Shown here piece after piece: positions 31,997-39,970 of a DNA stretch of 64,000 nucleotides (its first letter is position 1; the number at the start of each line of letters is the position of its first letter). The stretch spans positions 2,294,001 through 2,358,000 of the forward strand of contig NZ_OZ061315.1 of the NCBI RefSeq assembly GCF_964063325.1, written 5' to 3'. Below the pieces are notes generated by a model. That model ran no database searches. It worked only from the letters and a program-made list of their open reading frames with translations, and was not told the DNA's origin. The stretch is from Hafnia alvei. GTDB lineage: Bacteria; Pseudomonadota; Gammaproteobacteria; Enterobacterales; Enterobacteriaceae. A program made the translations under genes and the position numbers.

Positions 31997-32109
31997 CATA
32001 TCTAGCGCTCAGCCAACAACCATCCACACATTAAACACTTTCTAGCTGAGAGTGGTTACGGCTGGGCGCTATCCACTATATAACCCCGCCTCGCTGGTGG
32101 AGGTGAAGG

Positions 32110-32379
32110 ATGAAAAGAATGTACACACGTGCTGCCGATAACACCTTGCTCGCCGGTGGGCTTTCGTCATGGCTATTCAGCCTGATTAATTACTTCTCAC
32201 CCAATGAGTGGATGGTTGTCGGCATTATTGTAGGCATTTTTTGCACTCTAGCGGGCCTTATCTCAGGGATTTATTTCCGCTGCCGTCGTGAGCGCTTATT
32301 GCGTGAGTGGATTCAAAGCCGCCAGGTTATGGCTGCTGCTCCGTTGGATGAGGAGCTAGACATGCTGGAGCGGGATTGA
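32110..32379 (+). CDS. Holin
   Basis: This 89-residue protein has two hydrophobic segments (TLLAGGLSSWLFSLINYF and WMVVGIIVGIFCTLAGLI) and a charged C-terminal tail, the usual holin design. GGAGGTGAAGG precedes the ATG. Its stop overlaps the endolysin start (TGATG). Because the endolysin has a SAR domain, a pinholin that only depolarises the membrane would suffice. Confidence 0.85.
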   Translation: MKRMYTRAADNTLLAGGLSSWLFSLINYFSPNEWMVVGIIVGIFCTLAGLISGIYFRCRRERLLREWIQSRQVMAAAPLDEELDMLERD

Positions 32380-32906
32380 TGGGGACTAAAACCAAACTCA
32401 GCGCTACGGTTCTAGCATTAATCCTCACCGGGGCCACAGCAGATAAAATCCTTGATCAGTTTCTGGATGAGAAAGAGGGCGTTCGAACTATTGCGTATCA
32501 AGATGGGCGTGGCATTTGGACAATATGCCGTGGTTTGACGCGCATTGAAGGGAAACCAGTCACCCGAGGGTTGAAACTTTCATACAGCCAGTGCAAACGT
32601 TATGACGCCGTAGAACGTGATAAAGCCATCGCTTGGGTTAAGCATAATGTGACAGTGCCATTATCAGAGCCAGCCATCGCGGGTATCGCTTCTTTCTGTC
32701 CGTATAACATCGGCCCCGGTAAATGCTTCCCTTCAACGTTCTATAAGAAGTTGAATGCTGGTGATACGAAGGGGGCTTGCGATGAAATCAAACGTTGGAT
32801 ATTCGACGGCGGTAAAGATTGCCGTATTCGTTCTAACAATTGCTTCGGACAAATTGAGCGGCGTGATCAGGAAAGTGCGCTGACTTGTTGGGGATTGGAT
32901 GAATGA
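32379..32906 (+). CDS. SAR endolysin (GH24 lysozyme)
   Basis: This 175-residue R21/P1-like lysozyme cleaves peptidoglycan. The N-terminal weakly hydrophobic SAR segment (LSATVLALILTGATA) exports it by Sec in a tethered, inactive form. The catalytic triad spacing E-x8-D-x5-T is seen at Glu33, Asp42 and Thr48. Several cysteines could form the disulfides that keep SAR endolysins inactive. ATG 32379 is preferred to TTG 32376. Confidence 0.92.
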   Translation: MGTKTKLSATVLALILTGATADKILDQFLDEKEGVRTIAYQDGRGIWTICRGLTRIEGKPVTRGLKLSYSQCKRYDAVERDKAIAWVKHNVTVPLSEPAIAGIASFCPYNIGPGKCFPSTFYKKLNAGDTKGACDEIKRWIFDGGKDCRIRSNNCFGQIERRDQESALTCWGLDE

Positions 32907-33364
32907 GCAAGATTAACCTAACGCCTGTATTCATCATTATCATCGCCGCCCTAGCATTTCTAACCGATTGCTATCACTCAAACGCAACTGAATATAAAAA
33001 ACAGCGTGACGACAAAGTTAATGAGCTGAAGACGGCTAATGCCACCATCACTGATATGACAATCCGGCAGCGCGACGTTGCTGCTCTGGATGCCAAGTAC
33101 ACAAAGGAGTTAGCCGATGCGCAATCTGAAACTGACGCTCTACGCCGTAGGCTTGATGCTGGTGGCCGGGTGCTCGTCAGAGGCAAGTGTCCAATGTCCG
33201 CCGCAACCCAAACCGCCCGCCCCGCCCGCATGGGCCATGATGCCACCGTCGAACTCTCTCCTGCTGCTGGACGAAACGTTCTCGGTATCCGGGGCGGAAT
33301 TATCAGCGACCAGGCAAAAATAAAATACCTTCAGGATTACATAAAGACACAGTGTGTTCCCTGA
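32903..33364 (+). CDS. Rz: Rz inner-membrane spanin
   Basis: This 153-residue protein has an N-terminal transmembrane anchor (VFIIIIAALAFLT) and a periplasmic coiled coil. It joins Rz1 to fuse inner and outer membranes in the last lysis step. It overlaps the endolysin by 4 bp. Confidence 0.9.
   Translation: MSKINLTPVFIIIIAALAFLTDCYHSNATEYKKQRDDKVNELKTANATITDMTIRQRDVAALDAKYTKELADAQSETDALRRRLDAGGRVLVRGKCPMSAATQTARPARMGHDATVELSPAAGRNVLGIRGGIISDQAKIKYLQDYIKTQCVP
33117..33323 (+). CDS. Rz1: Rz1 outer-membrane lipoprotein spanin (nested in Rz)
   Basis: This 68-residue protein is read in another frame wholly inside Rz. A lipobox (LMLVAGC) follows the signal peptide, then a proline-rich segment (CPPQPKPPAPPAW). 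Nested, proline-rich Rz1 lipoproteins are the rule in lambdoid phages. Confidence 0.9.
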   Translation: MRNLKLTLYAVGLMLVAGCSSEASVQCPPQPKPPAPPAWAMMPPSNSLLLLDETFSVSGAELSATRQK

Positions 33365-33433
33365 AATCTTAAATCGGAGGACAGACGAAATATTAGTTGT
33401 GATTTTTATCCACTCATCTTAGAGGAAGAAATA

Positions 33434-34159
33434 ATGTACAAATCGATAAAGCTTTTGCTGGGGGCTCTTGTTGCGTCGGTAATGCTTATTCAGTCAGCTG
33501 CAATGGCCGCCCCGCCTAAATTTGTATACAGATTTGATACCCGACCACCCAGCGATATTTTTGTAAATGGGTTTACCAGTTGGGGTAATAATGAAAATGT
33601 TTTTGCTCATATAGGGGGTAGATCATGCATTCAGGTTGAAGGTTCGGAACGCGACTCAGCATTTATTGCCACAAGTTCAGATATCACCTGGAGTACTGCC
33701 CGGGCACTTCAGTTATCCATGCAGTCACCAGATCAACCGGTTTATCTTTACCGTATTCGTGCTGATGCAGGTTTTTATCCTGGCATGGAATCCCTGGATG
33801 CTTATGCAAGGGATAACCCTGAGGCCCGGATAAGTCCTGCAAATCGTACTGTTCAGGAAGAGGCTCATGAATATTTAGCTTTAAATCGTATTCTCCCGGA
33901 GAATATTGAAAGTGCAACCCGTTTTTATCAATGGCAAAATGAGGTATATCCTAATTCTGGCTATATTGCCAGAGATACTCATGCGAATAACTCTGCTTTC
34001 GGCTCGCAATCAGATGGCGTGATACACCGGTTTACGTGGGTTCTTCGTGCCATGCCCACGGTAGGTGCCTGCTTTGGTTTTTTTAGTGATAAGTCTCGTA
34101 ACGATAATTCAGATAATGTGATTAGGCTTGAATCCTTACTTATTCCGGCCATTGAGTAG
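33434..34159 (+). CDS. artA: Pertussis-toxin-S1/ArtA-like ADP-ribosyltransferase toxin subunit
   Basis: This 241-residue secreted protein has a signal peptide (cleavage near AMA-APPK, residue 25). The mature part aligns strikingly with pertussis toxin S1: VYRFDTRPPSDIFVNGFTSWG against VYRYDSRPPEDVFQNGFTAWG. Equivalents of the S1 catalytic residues are present: Arg33 (S1 Arg9), Trp50 (Trp26), His59 (His35), the AFIATSS strand, and Glu146 (Glu129) in HEYLALNRILPENI. Cys65 and Cys213 match the S1 disulfide. S1 and Salmonella DT104 ArtA ADP-ribosylate Gi-type proteins (established). AGAGGA precedes the ATG. The gene is AT-rich and directly downstream of the lysis genes, a typical lysogenic-conversion slot where phage induction raises expression. 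Confidence 0.9.
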   Translation: MYKSIKLLLGALVASVMLIQSAAMAAPPKFVYRFDTRPPSDIFVNGFTSWGNNENVFAHIGGRSCIQVEGSERDSAFIATSSDITWSTARALQLSMQSPDQPVYLYRIRADAGFYPGMESLDAYARDNPEARISPANRTVQEEAHEYLALNRILPENIESATRFYQWQNEVYPNSGYIARDTHANNSAFGSQSDGVIHRFTWVLRAMPTVGACFGFFSDKSRNDNSDNVIRLESLLIPAIE

Positions 34160-34359
34160 CATTACTGTGTATACAAATCAATGATAAAAACTTGTTGACA
34201 GTTAACCTAAGAAAAGTTGCCACTTTTCTATTGTCAAACTCGAAAAGCTTTTAATATAACTCCCGCAAGTTAAAACTGATGGTTTTACGTGGTAAATCAT
34301 AAAATGAATCTTTTATTCCACCCGCCCTTAAATATCCAGTAAACAGAGGTATGTCAGAT

Positions 34360-34689
34360 ATGAAAATCGCTAAAATTTTAATTGCCTGTATTGCTCTTTC
34401 TCCATTGGCTTCATTTGCTGCCAGCACTGTCAGTCCGGACAGATCTACTGATCGCGCATGTGGTGCGTATGTATCCGAAATACGCGCCTACGCGGGTGAC
34501 TATAGATATACCCTGGTGGATAAGGAAGGGAACAGAATAAGTGGATCAAACGTTGGCAGTTATGAAGCTACTGACGCGAATATAATTAAAATACTGAATA
34601 TGTCTTATGTTTTAAATAAGTCTGTTTGTATTGACTGGGTTTATTATTCTACATACTGGCATATTGATGGAGTCGAAATTTTAAAATAA
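34360..34689 (+). CDS. Putative AB-toxin binding (B) subunit
   Basis: This 109-residue secreted protein is placed where artB lies in artAB phages, 200 bp after the A-subunit gene. ATG 34360 is chosen because AGAGG is 10 nt upstream; ATG 34351 is too close. A signal peptide (MKIAKILIACIALSPLASFA) is followed by about 88 residues with two cysteines (near 34 and 90) that could form one disulfide. A helix-like IIKILNMSYVLNK precedes strands CIDWVYY and WHIDGVEIL, compatible with an OB-fold B subunit. I do not see clear similarity to PltB/SubB or pertussis S2-S5, so the assignment rests on position, size and export. Confidence 0.65.
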   Translation: MKIAKILIACIALSPLASFAASTVSPDRSTDRACGAYVSEIRAYAGDYRYTLVDKEGNRISGSNVGSYEATDANIIKILNMSYVLNKSVCIDWVYYSTYWHIDGVEILK

Positions 34690-34797
34690 GACTCGTTCAT
34701 CATTAATGTTTTATTGTTGGATTGATAAAACCGCCAGCGACTTTTTATAGCAATTCTATTTAGTATTAGTTTTTACGAGACTTCATCTTGTGTTGAT

Positions 34798-34821
34798 AGC
34801 CTCGCATTCGCGGGGCTTTTT
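34798..34821 (+). terminator. Toxin operon terminator
   Basis: AGCCTCGC-ATT-CGCGGGGCT-like stem followed by TTTT, about 110 bp after the B-subunit gene. The following 34822-35168 holds no gene I can support; it contains a TGGTGAATGCGCAGGCTG stretch that from memory recurs between lysis and packaging genes in lambdoid phages. Confidence 0.7.
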
Positions 34822-35168
34822 ACATCTGCATTTCACCGCGCTTTCTCCGCGCAATAAAAAACCAAGAGCCTTTCGGGGTTGAGCTTGAGATAGGGCAGTG
34901 GTTATCGCTGACCGCTCTAGGGCATTACAGCAGGCATTCACTGGGTGCTTGTGATAATGTCGAATTGTGGTGAATGCGCAGGCTGCGGGGTTCCCAAGAG
35001 GCCATTAAACGCAGATATAACTTGCGGCAATCCTAAAGGACTGAATGCCGGAGAACAGCGCCGGCCACCACACCTAATTGAATTATCAGTGGATAGGGTA
35101 GCTCCTGAAAAGCGGCATCGTCACCGCCTGTCACTGATAACATGACGAGTAACTTAGACGAGGTTGTT

Positions 35169-35585
35169 ATGAAAGCTCAGCTATTCACTCACGAGAATGA
35201 AGTTCTCGCTATGGCCCCTTTAGGAGAAGATGATCGAAACCTCTTCTCAACGCAAAGCGTTCAGGTGATTGAAAATGGCTTGAACGAAATACAGTGGGAC
35301 TTCATTTTGCCAAACGGTAGAGATTGGCACTTCCGGCAGAAGGTTAGCTTACTGAGCGATGAATCAAAGCTAAGCGCATTTAAAGATTATATTCGCCGTA
35401 TCCTAATGAACGCTTCTCGTGAAACCATGCTGGTCCTGATAGATGGGAAAGAGGTTTCTGTACCTTTCCATTATGAAGTGGAAACAGGAGGAAGGATGAT
35501 TAAAATTCCTGAATTAGATGGCGAGTTTCACGACGCCACACAGCTCGGTGAATCTATACCGTCATTTGTCAGCGCTCGGCGCTAA
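35169..35585 (+). CDS. Phage hypothetical protein
   Basis: This 138-residue soluble protein from ATG 35169 (GAGG 5 nt upstream) begins MKAQLFTHENEVLAMAPLG; no domain recognised. It is followed by a terminator (35606-35631), so it stands alone between the toxin and packaging modules. Confidence 0.65.
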   Translation: MKAQLFTHENEVLAMAPLGEDDRNLFSTQSVQVIENGLNEIQWDFILPNGRDWHFRQKVSLLSDESKLSAFKDYIRRILMNASRETMLVLIDGKEVSVPFHYEVETGGRMIKIPELDGEFHDATQLGESIPSFVSARR

Positions 35586-35605
35586 GTAAATTTCCAAACA
35601 CCATC

Positions 35606-35631
35606 AAGGTCGCTCAGGCGGCCTTTTTTAT
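35606..35631 (+). terminator. Intrinsic terminator
   Basis: AAGGTCGC and GCGGCCTT pair around TCAG, followed by TTTTATT. Confidence 0.8.
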
Positions 35632-35752
35632 TGCGCCTCGCACGCGCACCATGAAGAGAGTCTTTCAGTAGTGAGCTTGGGTAATGCCGTGTGTTGTGGT
35701 TACTCTCGGCGGCGTTGCCGTGCGACAGGCTCACGTCTAAAAGGAAACGCAC

Positions 35753-36088
35753 ATGAAATATCAGCTCGCAAAATTATATCGCGGTGATCGTTTCTTCGGA
35801 TATGGCATTGCAGTGGGTGGTTTGCTGCTTGAGGGGCAAGTTTCAACAAAAATAGAAACAGCTCCAAATGAGCTACCAATCGTTAATGCAATATTCAATC
35901 TCAGCAATGAGCATTCTGAAAATCAGCCGCGGATTGATTTAAACAATCCCAATGCATCAAATGAATTTCAAATTGCCATCCATTCCGATAAGCCACTGAC
36001 CTTACCTCAGATTAATGAGCTGCGTGATACGGTAAATGACTTTCTTACTCGACATAACTTGTCAAAGGGTAGCGGATGGACGTCTTGA
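35753..36088 (+). CDS. Phage hypothetical protein before the glycosyltransferase
   Basis: This 111-residue soluble protein has AAGGA upstream. It starts MKYQLAKLYRGDRFFGYGI and overlaps the glycosyltransferase by 13 bp, so it is co-translated with it. No family recognised. Confidence 0.6.
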   Translation: MKYQLAKLYRGDRFFGYGIAVGGLLLEGQVSTKIETAPNELPIVNAIFNLSNEHSENQPRIDLNNPNASNEFQIAIHSDKPLTLPQINELRDTVNDFLTRHNLSKGSGWTS

Positions 36089-37533
36089 TTGAAGGTGTGC
36101 GGTATGTCCCCTCAACATGCAATACCGCCCTTGTTGGGATAGTCATCACCACTCATAACCGCGCCGATGTTCTTTGTCGGGCATTGGAACAACATCACAA
36201 GTATTTACCTCCTGGTGCGCTGGTGGTTATTATTGATGATGGCTCAACACCTGCCGCCCTAGTTCCTGATGGTGTGAAGCTTATACGGCACGAAAAATCC
36301 CTCGGTATTGTGGCATCCAAGAATCGAAGCCTTGAAGCGCTGATGGATGCCGGGTGTGAACATCTATTTTTATGGGACGATGATGCATGGCCCATAGCTG
36401 ATAACTGGCATATCCCTTACATCGAGTCACCTGAGCCTCATCTGGCTTATCAGTTTAAAGATTTGGCAGGGTCGAAGAAATTGAACGATATGGCCGAGCT
36501 GTATCGCGACAATATGCACGTTGCTTATACCGGTCAGCGCGGCGTGATGCTGTATTACCATCGCTGCGCCATCGAGAAGGTTGGCGGTTTCGATCCTATC
36601 TATGGCCGTGGTATGTATGAGCATCCTGATTTGGCGTTGCGCATTCATAACGCAGGATTAACCACATGGGCCTTTGCTGATGTAGTCGGCTCGGAAAAGC
36701 TGATTTATTCGCTCGATGAACATGAGCAAGTTAATCGTTCAGTCCCTCGGCCTGAGCGTGAGGCGTTGGTGAAACGCAACGTCGGCATTTATAACGGCCG
36801 CCGTGATACCGGATACACCGGTTTTGCATCTTACTCTCGAAATCCGAATCTAGTTCTCACCACGTTACTGACGAGCCAGCCAGACCCTCAGCGTGTTGTC
36901 AGTATGAAAGCGGATCCGCAACTGTTACAGGCGTGGGCCGATTCTATATCCGGCGCGCTGCCGATTGTCCTTGCTGACGAGTTGAAAGAATCGCCAACTG
37001 GCGCTGGCCTATTCGAGGTTCCTGCTCTGCGTATGAGTCCATACTTTGCTCGCTGGCTCCACATCTATCAATTTCTCCGTGCGCACCCTGAGTATCATCT
37101 TGTCTGGTGTACCGACGGTACCGATGTCGAGATGTTAAGTGAGCCATGGGATGAGATGGATCCCGGTAAGATTTACGTTGGTTCCGAGGCTAAGACATAT
37201 TCGGAACCATGGATGAAGAAGAATCACCATGGGCAGACGTACCATTCATTCTTCGATAAGCATAAGGCTGACACGCTGCTTAATGCTGGCCTCCTTGGTG
37301 GATGCCGTAAAGATGTTATGGAGTATGCTCATCGCATTATTCGCCTGCACTACCGCATCGAAAGCCAAAGGTTCTGGGGTATTGAGAAAGCACCGCCTAC
37401 ATCCGTTGATATGGGCGCGTTCGGTATTGTCGCTAAGTCGTTTGGCGAACGTGTCGTTACCGGGCCACGCGTGCATACCGTTTTTAAGACCGATGGACTA
37501 GGGAAAGAAGTAGCTTTCTGGCGCCATAAGTAA
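36076..37533 (+). CDS. Two-domain phage glycosyltransferase (GT2-type N-terminus)
   Basis: This 485-residue cytoplasmic protein has an N-terminal GT-A fold with VGIVITTHNRADVLCRAL, the nucleotide-sugar site VVIIDDGS (residues 51-57) and the metal-binding triad DDD (101-103). The C-terminal half (from about 270) has a second GT-like fold (YHLVWCTDGTDVEML). There is no membrane segment, so it is unlike O-antigen Gtr transferases. Its place beside the packaging and head genes recalls phages that glycosylate virion proteins, or DNA bases. Target unknown. Confidence 0.82.
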   Translation: MDVLIEGVRYVPSTCNTALVGIVITTHNRADVLCRALEQHHKYLPPGALVVIIDDGSTPAALVPDGVKLIRHEKSLGIVASKNRSLEALMDAGCEHLFLWDDDAWPIADNWHIPYIESPEPHLAYQFKDLAGSKKLNDMAELYRDNMHVAYTGQRGVMLYYHRCAIEKVGGFDPIYGRGMYEHPDLALRIHNAGLTTWAFADVVGSEKLIYSLDEHEQVNRSVPRPEREALVKRNVGIYNGRRDTGYTGFASYSRNPNLVLTTLLTSQPDPQRVVSMKADPQLLQAWADSISGALPIVLADELKESPTGAGLFEVPALRMSPYFARWLHIYQFLRAHPEYHLVWCTDGTDVEMLSEPWDEMDPGKIYVGSEAKTYSEPWMKKNHHGQTYHSFFDKHKADTLLNAGLLGGCRKDVMEYAHRIIRLHYRIESQRFWGIEKAPPTSVDMGAFGIVAKSFGERVVTGPRVHTVFKTDGLGKEVAFWRHK

Positions 37534-37576
37534 CCTCTATTAAATTTCTTTATTCCTCTTCGTGGAAGGGTTTCCT

Positions 37577-38095
37577 GTGCCTAAAAAAAGACCCATTGAA
37601 GAAAGGTTCTGGGAAAAGCTTGATAAGCGTGGTGCCGATGAGTGCTGGGTTTGGCTCGGCGCAACCATTAAACCGGGTGGCGGAAGACATATCAAACCTC
37701 AGATTTACGGGAAAATAGCGGGTTCGAGAACGCCTGCAGGTCGTGTTTTTTGGTCTTCTCACCGCCTTTCTTGGTTTCTGAAACATGGTGATATTCCGCC
37801 TGGCATGCTCGTTGACCATAAGTGTCATAACACTCTTTGCGTCAATCCCTCTCATCTCAGGCTCGTAACTCCAAAGCAAAACAGCGAAAACCGAGAGGGT
37901 CCCGCTATCACAAGGAATTCATCTGGAAAGCGCGGGGTTAGATGGAATCCTCAGGTTGGAAAATGGCACGCGTACTACAGCAATAACGGAAAGGCGCACT
38001 GCGTAGGCTTCTACGATGATCTTGAAGAGGCTGCTGAAGCTGCACGACGAGCCCGTAATAAGGTGTTTACCCATAATGATGCAGACAGATATTAA
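37577..38095 (+). CDS. HNH endonuclease with AP2 DNA-binding domain
   Basis: This 172-residue protein from GTG 37577 (GGAAGGG upstream) has the HNH centre VDHKCHNTLCVNPSHL and a C-terminal AP2 domain (RGVRWNPQVGKWHAYYSN, VGFYDDLEEAAEAARRARN). This is the architecture of phage homing endonucleases. It is wedged between two glycosyltransferase genes and overlaps the second by 20 bp. Confidence 0.88.
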   Translation: MPKKRPIEERFWEKLDKRGADECWVWLGATIKPGGGRHIKPQIYGKIAGSRTPAGRVFWSSHRLSWFLKHGDIPPGMLVDHKCHNTLCVNPSHLRLVTPKQNSENREGPAITRNSSGKRGVRWNPQVGKWHAYYSNNGKAHCVGFYDDLEEAAEAARRARNKVFTHNDADRY

Positions 38096-38699
38096 GTTTG
38101 TGGTAGTTGGGCATCACTCTCGCCGAAAAATGGCTCAACGACTTTATTCGTCTCTTGGCGCACATCATATTTTAACAGACGAGATTGGTGTTGGAGCAAA
38201 TGAAATGCATCGCCGTGCGCTTGAGTGGGCCGCAGAGCAACCTTGCCGGGTGGTAGTGTTGGAGGATGATGCGCAGCCTGTCGGTGGTTTTACTGAGCAG
38301 GTGGGTGAATGGTTGGTACGTTTCCCTGATAACCTCATCAGCTTTTATCTGGGCACTGGCAGACCACCACAGTATCAGATGGAGATAGCCACTAAGCTGA
38401 TTGTCTCTGATAAAACCAAAGCGGACTTCATCACCATCCCTAGGCTGATCCACGGTGTGTGCTACAGCGTCCCTCAACAACATCTCGCACGCGTGCTGGC
38501 AAGATGGGATAGCAGCAAGGCAGCAGACTATGCAGTAGGTGATGCCCATGGCGGTTCGGTGGTCTATCCGTGTTACTCACTCGTTGACCATGCAGACGGC
38601 CAGTCCGTTGAAATTCCACACGACAATATGCCTCGCTTGGAGCGGCGCAAGGCTTGGAGGCTACATGGCAAGATTAACAACGTTGAAGCCTCGACTTAA
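38076..38699 (+). CDS. GT25-like phage glycosyltransferase
   Basis: This 207-residue protein has an N-terminal fold with a short basic stretch and a DxD-like VVVLEDDAQP (residues 60-68), followed by conserved-looking YSLVDHADGQS. It resembles LPS/procollagen-type GT25 enzymes. Together with the upstream two-domain enzyme it may form a sugar-modification pair for phage components. Confidence 0.7.
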   Translation: MMQTDIKFVVVGHHSRRKMAQRLYSSLGAHHILTDEIGVGANEMHRRALEWAAEQPCRVVVLEDDAQPVGGFTEQVGEWLVRFPDNLISFYLGTGRPPQYQMEIATKLIVSDKTKADFITIPRLIHGVCYSVPQQHLARVLARWDSSKAADYAVGDAHGGSVVYPCYSLVDHADGQSVEIPHDNMPRLERRKAWRLHGKINNVEAST

Positions 38700-39030
38700 G
38701 GCTATCGATACATGCCGCCTAAAACCTGTATCAGGCGAGGCTCGTCGTATTAGTGGGAGCGCGAGAGTTGGCATGAAGCGCAGGATATATAAACGCGATG
38801 GTGGTCACTGCTGCATGTGTCAGCGCGTGGTTGACCTCTACGGTAGCCAGCTTGACCATCGCATCGCACTTCAATTTGGTGGCAGTAATGACGAGACAAA
38901 TCTTTGGTCACTCTGCACTGATTGCCATGAGGGGAAGTCGGCGCGTGAAGCGGCAATGGGTCAGCCTGATGAGATGGCGCTCAAACTGCCGACGCCTGAA
39001 GCGATTACCCAAGGTTTTACAATCATCTGA
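38665..39030 (+). CDS. HNH endonuclease of the packaging module
   Basis: This 121-residue protein from ATG 38665 (GGAGG upstream) has MKRRIYKRDGGHCCMCQ, the HNH core LDHRIALQFGGSNDETNLW and CTDCHEGKSAREA. Short HNH proteins next to HK97-type terminases are required for efficient DNA packaging or cos cleavage (HK97 gp74). It lies 203 bp before the terminase small subunit gene. Confidence 0.9.
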   Translation: MARLTTLKPRLKAIDTCRLKPVSGEARRISGSARVGMKRRIYKRDGGHCCMCQRVVDLYGSQLDHRIALQFGGSNDETNLWSLCTDCHEGKSAREAAMGQPDEMALKLPTPEAITQGFTII

Positions 39031-39084
39031 GGTCATGGCTTCATAGGGCATTTTCAACCCTCGTGCCGTGAGCACCCAGCGCCA

Positions 39085-39125
39085 TTAGCCCCCCTTGTTA
39101 GAGGCTATAGGGTGGGGGGGTATTA
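39085..39125. other. Candidate cos region
   Basis: A run of C (CCCCCC near 39090) and a run of G (GGGTGGGGGGG near 39111-39120) flank a short spacer in the gap between HNH and the terminase small subunit. HK97-type cos sites lie here and are C/G-rich. No exact site can be assigned. Confidence 0.35.
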
Positions 39126-39233
39126 ACAAACAACATCCCCTCTCGGTCTGGACACCTCGCCTTCTCTCACGCACAGAAAAAATCCCCTTATGGGAAAAGT
39201 TACACACCTAAAAAAGAGGTTGAAAATGATGCG

Positions 39234-39707
39234 ATGTTGACAACCAAAAAAAAGAAGTTTGCTAGCGCAATTAAAAAAGGGCTTTCGTCAACCGAAGCCG
39301 CTATTTATGCGGGCTACAGTGAGAAAACCGCGCGAGTAAAAGGGTGTCAACTTGCAAAGGATATTGATGTAAAAAGATACCTAGAGCGGGTCAATAATTC
39401 TGTAACTTCTACGGCTAAAAAAGTTACACCAAAAGTTACATCAAAAGTCCCACCCCATAAGTCCTCAGCATCACGTCTTGAGATGACACCAGAAGGCATT
39501 CCTGATCCCATTAAGGCGATGGCGCAAATTCTGGAAAGAAACATTGATGTCGATCCCAAGCTGGCGCTCGATGCTGCCTTTAAGCTCGCGCAGTTTACGG
39601 TTCGAAAACCTGATCAGATGGGTAAAAAAGAACTCAAGAACGAGAAGGCTAAGACAATCGCCAATAAGTTTTCAGCGTTGCCAGCGCCTCAACTCACTAA
39701 ACACTAG
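39234..39707 (+). CDS. terS: Terminase small subunit
   Basis: This 157-residue protein has the terminase_2 helix-turn-helix FASAIKKGLSSTEAAIYAGYSEKTARVKG at residues 9-37, which recognises phage DNA for packaging. The middle is a Lys/Thr-rich linker; the C-terminal part (DPIKAMAQILERNIDVDPKLALDAAFKL) forms the oligomer and terminase-binding region. Confidence 0.9.
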   Translation: MLTTKKKKFASAIKKGLSSTEAAIYAGYSEKTARVKGCQLAKDIDVKRYLERVNNSVTSTAKKVTPKVTSKVPPHKSSASRLEMTPEGIPDPIKAMAQILERNIDVDPKLALDAAFKLAQFTVRKPDQMGKKELKNEKAKTIANKFSALPAPQLTKH

Positions 39708-39718
39708 GGATATCAACG

Positions 39719-39967
39719 ATGACTAAAAGTTTAGATCCAATTGATGTGCTAATGGGCATCATGAATGATAAATATTAGCCTATTGAACTACGACTCCAAG
39801 CTGCCGTGGCACTTATGCCGTATTTTCATATACCTCTTTCACCGATTGAGCCTGAGGGTGAATAAAACACTGGGTAGTCCAAGCAAGGCGCGGGCTAAAA
39901 AAAGGATACGTATTATGCTGTTGCAGGGGTGCTGCCACATAAACTTGCTGTAAACAACAAGGTGTGA
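39719..39967 (+). pseudogene. Decayed second terminase-small-subunit-like gene
   Basis: From ATG 39719 the frame encodes MTKSLDPIDVLMGIMNDKY, an in-frame TAG (39776-39778), then PIELRLQAAVALMPYFHIP, a TAA (39863-39865) and two more stops. It resumes recognisably as VLPHKLAVNNKV and stops at 39965, 4 bp before terL. The pieces resemble a distinct terminase-small or accessory protein family (DPxxFLxxVMND, AAxAAxPYxH, KLxVNN). It is a relic. Confidence 0.7.
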
Positions 39968-39970
39968 CCT

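Noticed and set aside
34945..35145. A 66-codon Cys-containing frame after the toxin genes
   Set aside because: No convincing ribosome site, odd composition, and it overlaps a stretch I regard as conserved non-coding phage sequence.
39765..39953. A 62-codon frame before terL
   Set aside because: Recognisable protein sequence lies in a different frame, interrupted by stops; this frame is a by-product of that relic.
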